DNA of 11,196 nt. Origin: Helicobacter sp. Its GTDB lineage: Bacteria > Campylobacterota > Campylobacteria > Campylobacterales > Helicobacteraceae. This document shows, in pieces, positions 8,282 to 11,196 of this stretch. A program made the translations under genes and the position numbers. The notes beneath the pieces were generated by a model. That model saw nothing but the letters and a program-made list of their open reading frames with translations. It did no database searches and was not told the DNA's origin. Every line of letters begins with the position of its first letter. The first letter of the stretch is position 1. Where the stretch lies: the NCBI GenBank assembly GCA_022766795.1, contig JALEPE010000023.1, positions 1 to 11,196 on the forward strand. Direction: 5' to 3'.

Positions 8282-8553
8282 TGCCTTTATTGAATCAAAA
8301 AGCAGTGGCTTTAGCTTATGAGCAAAACAAACAACGCGCACCAAAGGTAATCGCTAAAGGCGAGGGCTTTATTGCTGAGAAAATTATACAAAAGGCTAAA
8401 GAATACGATATTCCCCTATTTCAAAGCAAGGCTTTAGTAGATTCTTTAATTAATTTAGAGTTAGATGAGGAGATTCCTCCAACTTTGTATAAGGCGGTTG
8501 TGGAAGTCTTTATTTGGCTGTATCAAACCGAAAAGAAGGCACAGATGAGTTAG
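8281..8553 (+). CDS. flhX: FlhX, stand-alone FlhB C-terminal domain protein
   Basis: The 90-residue protein corresponds to the cytoplasmic C-terminal domain of the flagellar export switch FlhB after its NPTH cleavage site: AVALAYEQNKQRAPKVIAKG (8-27), IPLFQSKAL, and EEIPPTLYKAVVEVFIWLYQ (59-78). It has no membrane part. In H. pylori the homologue FlhX (HP1575) sits next to ribE and can partly replace the cleaved FlhB C-terminal piece in flagellar export and substrate switching. It is translationally coupled to ribE. The last codons (QMS) overlap the first recognisable bases of a chemoreceptor remnant, so the 3' end may have been changed by the deletion that made that junction; the FlhB-like core is complete. 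Confidence 0.88.
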   Translation: MPLLNQKAVALAYEQNKQRAPKVIAKGEGFIAEKIIQKAKEYDIPLFQSKALVDSLINLELDEEIPPTLYKAVVEVFIWLYQTEKKAQMS

Positions 8554-8847
8554 TGATCTTGAAAGCCAATGAGGATATTATTCATTTGCCTTCAGTCAAA
8601 AATGCGCTAGAAACGAAAAAAATCTCTTTTGATAATCCAAAAAAATTTGATGAGGTGTTGAGCAACTACAAAAGCCTAAATTTTACCGCAAATATAGAGA
8701 ATCCAAAGGGGGATATGGAGGTTTCTATTAATACAATCGGAGAGGAGATTAAAAAGATGCTAGAAGTATCCTCTTCTCTCTATATCGCTTAAAGAGCAAA
8801 GTCAATCTTTAAATGAATGCGTCCATTATCTTACGAAAGCGAATGAA
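8554..8847 (+). pseudogene. Chemoreceptor (methyl-accepting chemotaxis protein) fragment
   Basis: Immediately after flhX an open frame without its own start gives KFDEVLSNYKSLNFTANIEN, then PKGDMEVSINTIGEEIKKML, which resembles the segment just before the signalling helices of Helicobacter/Campylobacter chemoreceptors (FTA.V.NPKG...IN.LG.EI..ML). The frame stops at 8790-8792. One base over, SLKEQSQSLNECVHYLTKANE continues, matching the LKE.S..LNECV..LT..NEQA stretch of the same family, so there is a one-base insertion (or two-base loss) near 8780-8786. The sequence then breaks off within NE at the tRNA-Leu fragment. The sensor domain, HAMP region and signalling tip are missing. This is a dead internal piece of about 95 codons left by two rearrangements. 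Confidence 0.65.
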
Positions 8848-8897
8848 AATCTGGTGGGGGCAACCCCGTGTCGGTTCGATTCCGACCCTCGGCACCA
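8846..8897 (+). other. 3' part of a tRNA-Leu gene; probable attachment site core
   Basis: The 52 bases contain the 3' strand of an anticodon stem (TCTGG), a class II variable arm (GGGG-GCAA-CCCC), a perfect T stem (GTCGG/CCGAC) with loop TTCGATT, the 3' acceptor strand CCTCGGC, discriminator A and encoded CCA. A long variable arm with acceptor partner GCCGAGG points to leucine. The D arm, the 5' acceptor strand and most of the anticodon loop are absent; the 5' flank is chemoreceptor sequence. Cores running from the anticodon loop to the 3' end are classic tyrosine-integrase attachment sites. The isoacceptor is not certain; AAAA before TCTGG would suit UAA. Confidence 0.8.
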
Positions 8898-8960
8898 CCC
8901 CTTAAAATCATACTTTCAAGCATTTTAAAAAATTTTAAAAAAATAGATTTTTTAGAGCTA

Positions 8961-8981
8961 GGGTACACAAAAGGGTACACA
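8961..8981 (+). repeat. Direct repeat GGGTACACA x2 beside the tRNA core
   Basis: Two perfect GGGTACACA copies at 8961-8969 and 8973-8981 have a 12-base period, 64 bases past the CCA of the tRNA fragment. Short direct repeats at this distance from an attachment core are the expected form of integrase arm or excisionase binding sites. The function is inferred. Confidence 0.5.
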
Positions 8982-9000
8982 TTTTTTATTAGTTTATTTT

Positions 9001-9014
9001 AAGGTAATATTATG
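9001..9014 (+). promoter_or_regulatory. Ribosome binding site and ATG that point to a frameshift
   Basis: AAGG (9001-9004) is seven bases before ATG 9012. This is the only good start signal upstream of the large gene, but it lies in a different frame. It reads MTQFQIFIQPTKPYK before hitting TAA at 9066-9068, while the large frame is open from 9016. Confidence 0.5.
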
Positions 9015-10668
9015 ACACAATTTCAAATTTTTATACAACCAACTAAGCCATACAAATTACTATTATAATATTGATGTTAATATATATTATTTACCATACT
9101 TAGACGATTTATTGTATCCAAGAAATACATTTAGCTATGAAGCTTTGTGTGCTATACAATCATTTGGATATGCATTATTTACAACAATCAATGGCACTTT
9201 ACATTATATATATTCTTTTAATGGTAAAAAAGAAATAAGTAAAGTAAGTAATGAAACTAATTTTGAAAGCGTTCTTAGTGGCTTAACGGAAGTTTCTATT
9301 AAATTTATTAGAAGTCGTAGTGATATGGATAAAATAAATAAAGAAATACAAGCAGATTTTAATTACGCAACAGAGCAGTATCAAAAACAGCAACAATCCT
9401 ATCAACTACAATTTCAGCAATCACAAATACATCAAGCATTCTATAATCTAAAACAATCTCAGCAACAGATGTCGCAGGAAGAATGCCAATATGTATATCA
9501 ACAACTACAACAGACACCAGCACAATATCAAATGCCACCATCACAACCTATATGTATAATGGATTTGCCAATTTTATTAGAAAATGAACAATTCTTTCCT
9601 TATAGCAACACAAAATATTTAAATATAGATGGAGTTAAAACATATTGTAAAAATTTATTTACTCCAACTCAATATTTAAATCAACTTTATGAAAATAACC
9701 AAAATGTAACTTGCCCGCCTTATATCCAAAATTATATATATTATTTGGCATCTAATAAAAAAGAATACTTTAATTTAATTATGTGCTATTTGTATTTTAT
9801 AATGCTCCCTTTATATATACATAGACAAGATTTAGCTACATGTCAACTTGCATTAGTTATTGTTGGTGGAAATAAGTCTGGCAAAGAGATCTTGTTTAAT
9901 AATATAATTAAGCTAATTTTGGGAGAAAAATATTGCCTTGATGTAGATGATAATTTATTATCTAAAAAAGATTATAAAAAAGAATTTGATAATAAAATAT
10001 TTTATAATTTTAGCAACCTAACTTCTAAATCATTAGCCAATAAAGAAAAAAAGAAATTGATAGAAAATATACTATCTAATAAGCCAATTGTGATAAACGA
10101 TAATGCTATCAATACTTGCGACAAATTCAAAATAGTTATGTTAGAAAGTGAATATTTGCCTTATAATTTACCAGAAAATTATTATGTTTTAAAAGCTCCA
10201 AATGATATAGAACATTTAAGCTACGATTCCTTAAAAAATATAAGTTTATTAGAAAACAAAATAGACGAAGAGCTACCTGATTTTATGAATTGTATAGTAA
10301 ATTACTATATAAAAGAAACGATGGATTTTCCACAAAATGAAATCAAGCTAATAAGTAATGTTACAGATGAAAAAATTGTTCAAATTTTTTCTAACTATCT
10401 TTTAGAAAATCATATCCCAACAGCATTAAAAGAAAACATAAAATTACAAGAAGAAAAAATAAAAAAGATGGAACATTTATATAACAAATTTCATAAGGTA
10501 TCTAGACCAAATATTCACGAACTTTTTAAGGCAAAATTTCCAGAATATGCTAAGACAATAAATGCTAATTTTTTGTATAAAGAATTAGAAAAATGTAATC
10601 CACAAGTTTTAAAACTAACTGATGGATATCAAGGTGATAAATGTTTTGAAATTCTTAAATATTTATAA
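9012..10668 (+). CDS. Primase/helicase-like replication protein of the element, frame interrupted near its start
   Basis: The long frame (TTG 9112 to 10668, 518 residues) has an N-terminal domain of unknown type (1-78), a glutamine-rich linker (about 89-146) and a helicase-like C-terminal half. LALVIVGGNKSGKE (246-259) is a P-loop. NKIFYNFSN (294-302) stands at the Walker B place but lacks the usual acidic residues. KLIENILSNKPIVIND (315-330) and FKIVMLESEYLPYN (339-352) match the sensor region of DUF5906/D5-type superfamily 3 helicases of phages and plasmids, which unwind the element's origin. TTG 9112 has no ribosome site and no in-frame ATG precedes residue 72. ATG 9012, with AAGG, reads MTQFQIFIQPTKPYK and would join to YYYNIDVNIYYLPYLDDL of the long frame by a +1 shift around 9057, giving about 551 residues. 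This is a mutation, a sequencing error or, less likely, recoding. The family name is an inference from motif order; confidence is moderate. Confidence 0.6.
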
Positions 10669-10678
10669 AGTTTTTAGA

Positions 10679-10782
10679 TAGTTTTCTTTTAGTTTTTTAT
10701 TGGTTTCTTTATGGTTTCTTATACTTGTTCTTTCATAAGTAAGAAACCATAAAGAAACTATAAATAAACCTTTAATAAACCT
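10679..10782 (+). repeat. Palindromic cluster of short repeats; candidate replication origin
   Basis: GTTTCTTTATGGTTTCTTA (10703-10721) and its exact reverse complement (10740-10758) form a perfect 19-bp inverted repeat around 18 bases. Each arm itself contains two copies of GGTTTCTT or a close variant at 11-base spacing. To the right the motif continues as AATAAACCT at 10763-10771 and 10774-10782 (11-base period). About six RAAACC-like units at near helical spacing look like iterons bound by an initiator. The site lies directly after the replication-type gene. A transcription terminator is the main alternative, but there is no T tract and the internal repeats would be unexplained. Confidence 0.5.
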
Positions 10783-11042
10783 CTTTAAAATTACTATATT
10801 TCAATATCTATAAGCATTTTAGTTTCTATGCTTTTCAATCTCTGCTTATGGTATTTTACAGCTTCAAATGCCTAGCTTTATTCTCTTTAATATCACTTGC
10901 TTTTTCAAAAGAAAATAAATTCCAATATCTAACTAAATTTTAATTGTATTGTAGCATAAAAAATACTTAATATTAGTTTAAAGTGCAATATTTTTTTATA
11001 ACAATACTTATCCATGACAAAATACAATTTTAGGATTTTGAA
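10783..11042. other. AT-rich non-coding stretch before the HTH gene
   Basis: No complete gene is seen. A minus-strand frame without a start codon (10856-10939, ending KARHLKL) may be a remnant. The DNA just before 11043 includes TATAAC (10997-11002) and TACAAT (11023-11028) as possible -10 boxes, and AGGA (11032-11035) seven bases before the ATG. Confidence 0.35.
10948..10956 (-). promoter_or_regulatory. Possible extended -10 promoter on the minus strand
   Basis: Read on the minus strand this is TGCTACAAT (TGnTAnAAT), preceded by a T-rich stretch. Transcription would run leftwards across the repeat cluster towards the end of the replication gene. There is no clear gene to receive it, so it could drive a small RNA that counters replication-gene expression, or be chance in AT-rich DNA. 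Confidence 0.3.
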
Positions 11043-11196
11043 ATGGAAATTTTTGCTAACTACGACGAGCTACTTCCAAAAGGAATTTTATTTAGCATAA
11101 AAGAAATTGACGACATGGGTTTAATCAAATCTGACATGCTAAAAAAGTTAATTTACAATAGAGAGATTGAAGTGGTTAAGGTAGGCACTAAGAATT
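11043..11196 (+). CDS. Excisionase/MerR-like helix-turn-helix protein (partial, runs off the window)
   Basis: Fifty-one residues are visible from ATG 11043, which follows AGGA by seven bases. After a short N-terminal segment (MEIFANYDELLPKGI), LFSIKEIDDMGLIKSDMLKK, then LIYNREIEVVKVGTKN, matches the layout of the HTH_17/excisionase winged-helix fold: (Y/F)(S/T)xKE, helix, S..LxKLI..(R/G)EIxxVKVG.K. Such small proteins bend DNA at attachment sites for excision or act as repressors/activators in phages and integrative elements. Its place beside the replication gene and the repeat cluster fits a control or excision role. The end is outside the window, so the length and any extra domain are unknown. 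Confidence 0.65.
   Translation, partial: MEIFANYDELLPKGILFSIKEIDDMGLIKSDMLKKLIYNREIEVVKVGTKN

Larger units (their letters stand above)
8846..11196 (+). mobile_element. One end of an AT-rich integrated element (continues past the window)
   Basis: From the tRNA-Leu fragment on, base composition shifts to much richer AT than the core genes, codon use changes (AAA, AAT, TTA, ATA dominate), and the content is of mobile type. It comprises an attachment core, direct repeats next to it, a P-loop replication-type gene, a palindromic repeat cluster and an excisionase-like HTH protein. No integrase, capsid or conjugation gene is visible within the window, so phage, satellite, plasmid-like or integrative element cannot be told apart. 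The right boundary is outside. Confidence 0.65.

Noticed and set aside
8846..8897. Complete functional tRNA gene
   Set aside because: The 5' acceptor strand, D arm and 5' anticodon stem strand are absent; upstream sequence is chemoreceptor-like.
8931..8954. AAAAAAT/ATTTTTT inverted repeat as a terminator
   Set aside because: The loop would be two bases and the stem is pure A/T; it is likely by chance in AT-rich DNA.
9012..9068. Stand-alone 18-residue leader peptide before the replication gene
   Set aside because: It is possible in principle, but its sequence joins naturally to the long frame with a one-base shift and the long frame has no other start, so a broken gene is simpler.
10679..10782. 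Short CRISPR-like array
   Set aside because: Units are only 8-11 bases, change orientation and have no unique spacers; iterons or a palindrome explain them better.

Overview
The window looks like a chromosome segment of an epsilonproteobacterium, most likely an enterohepatic-type Helicobacter. The evidence is gene order and protein style. hisZ-purA-fliJ-motE resembles the purA-HP0256-HP0257 order of H. pylori, and tatD-ribE-flhX resembles HP1573-HP1574-HP1575. Promoters of the form TGnTAnAAT and low-GC coding fit the group. The species cannot be fixed from sequence alone.

Layout. (1) 1-1100: the end of an unrecognised membrane protein gene, then a ruined modD that has lost an internal part and carries a frameshift, then about 400 bases of decayed dispersed repeats. 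(2) 1065-1599, minus strand: a lipoprotein gene with YwqK/MORN-like repeats, split by a frameshift at a run of five Gs. (3) 1924-3361: three tightly overlapping pseudopilin-like genes whose order and N-termini match the GspI-GspJ-GspK tip complex of type II secretion or DNA-uptake machines. (4) 3366-6599: one apparent operon with an extended -10 promoter, hisZ-purA-fliJ-motE, mixing nucleotide/histidine metabolism with flagellar assembly and ending in a small hairpin. (5) 6598-6780: the same dispersed repeat family again. (6) 6781-8553: tatD on the minus strand, divergent from ribE-flhX. (7) 8554-8847: a remnant of a chemoreceptor gene, truncated at both ends and frameshifted.

(8) 8846 to the window end is the accessory part. 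The 3' part of a tRNA-Leu gene (long variable arm, T arm, acceptor strand, CCA) is joined directly to the chemoreceptor remnant. It is followed by a pair of GGGTACACA direct repeats, a very AT-rich gene for a large protein with a P-loop and a glutamine-rich linker (resembling mobile-element primase/helicases), a palindromic cluster of short repeats that could be its replication origin, and the start of an excisionase-like winged-helix/HTH protein. This is best read as one end of an integrated mobile element of the tRNA-Leu-targeting kind. The tRNA fragment has chromosome-like DNA on its 5' side and element-like DNA on its 3' side, which is opposite to a simple far-end scar of tRNA integration. 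I suggest integration at a secondary site in a decaying chemoreceptor gene, or a rearrangement.

Four genes in this window (modD, the lipoprotein, the chemoreceptor and the element's replication gene) show frameshifts. Two fall at short homopolymers, so real decay, phase switching and sequencing error all have to be kept open.
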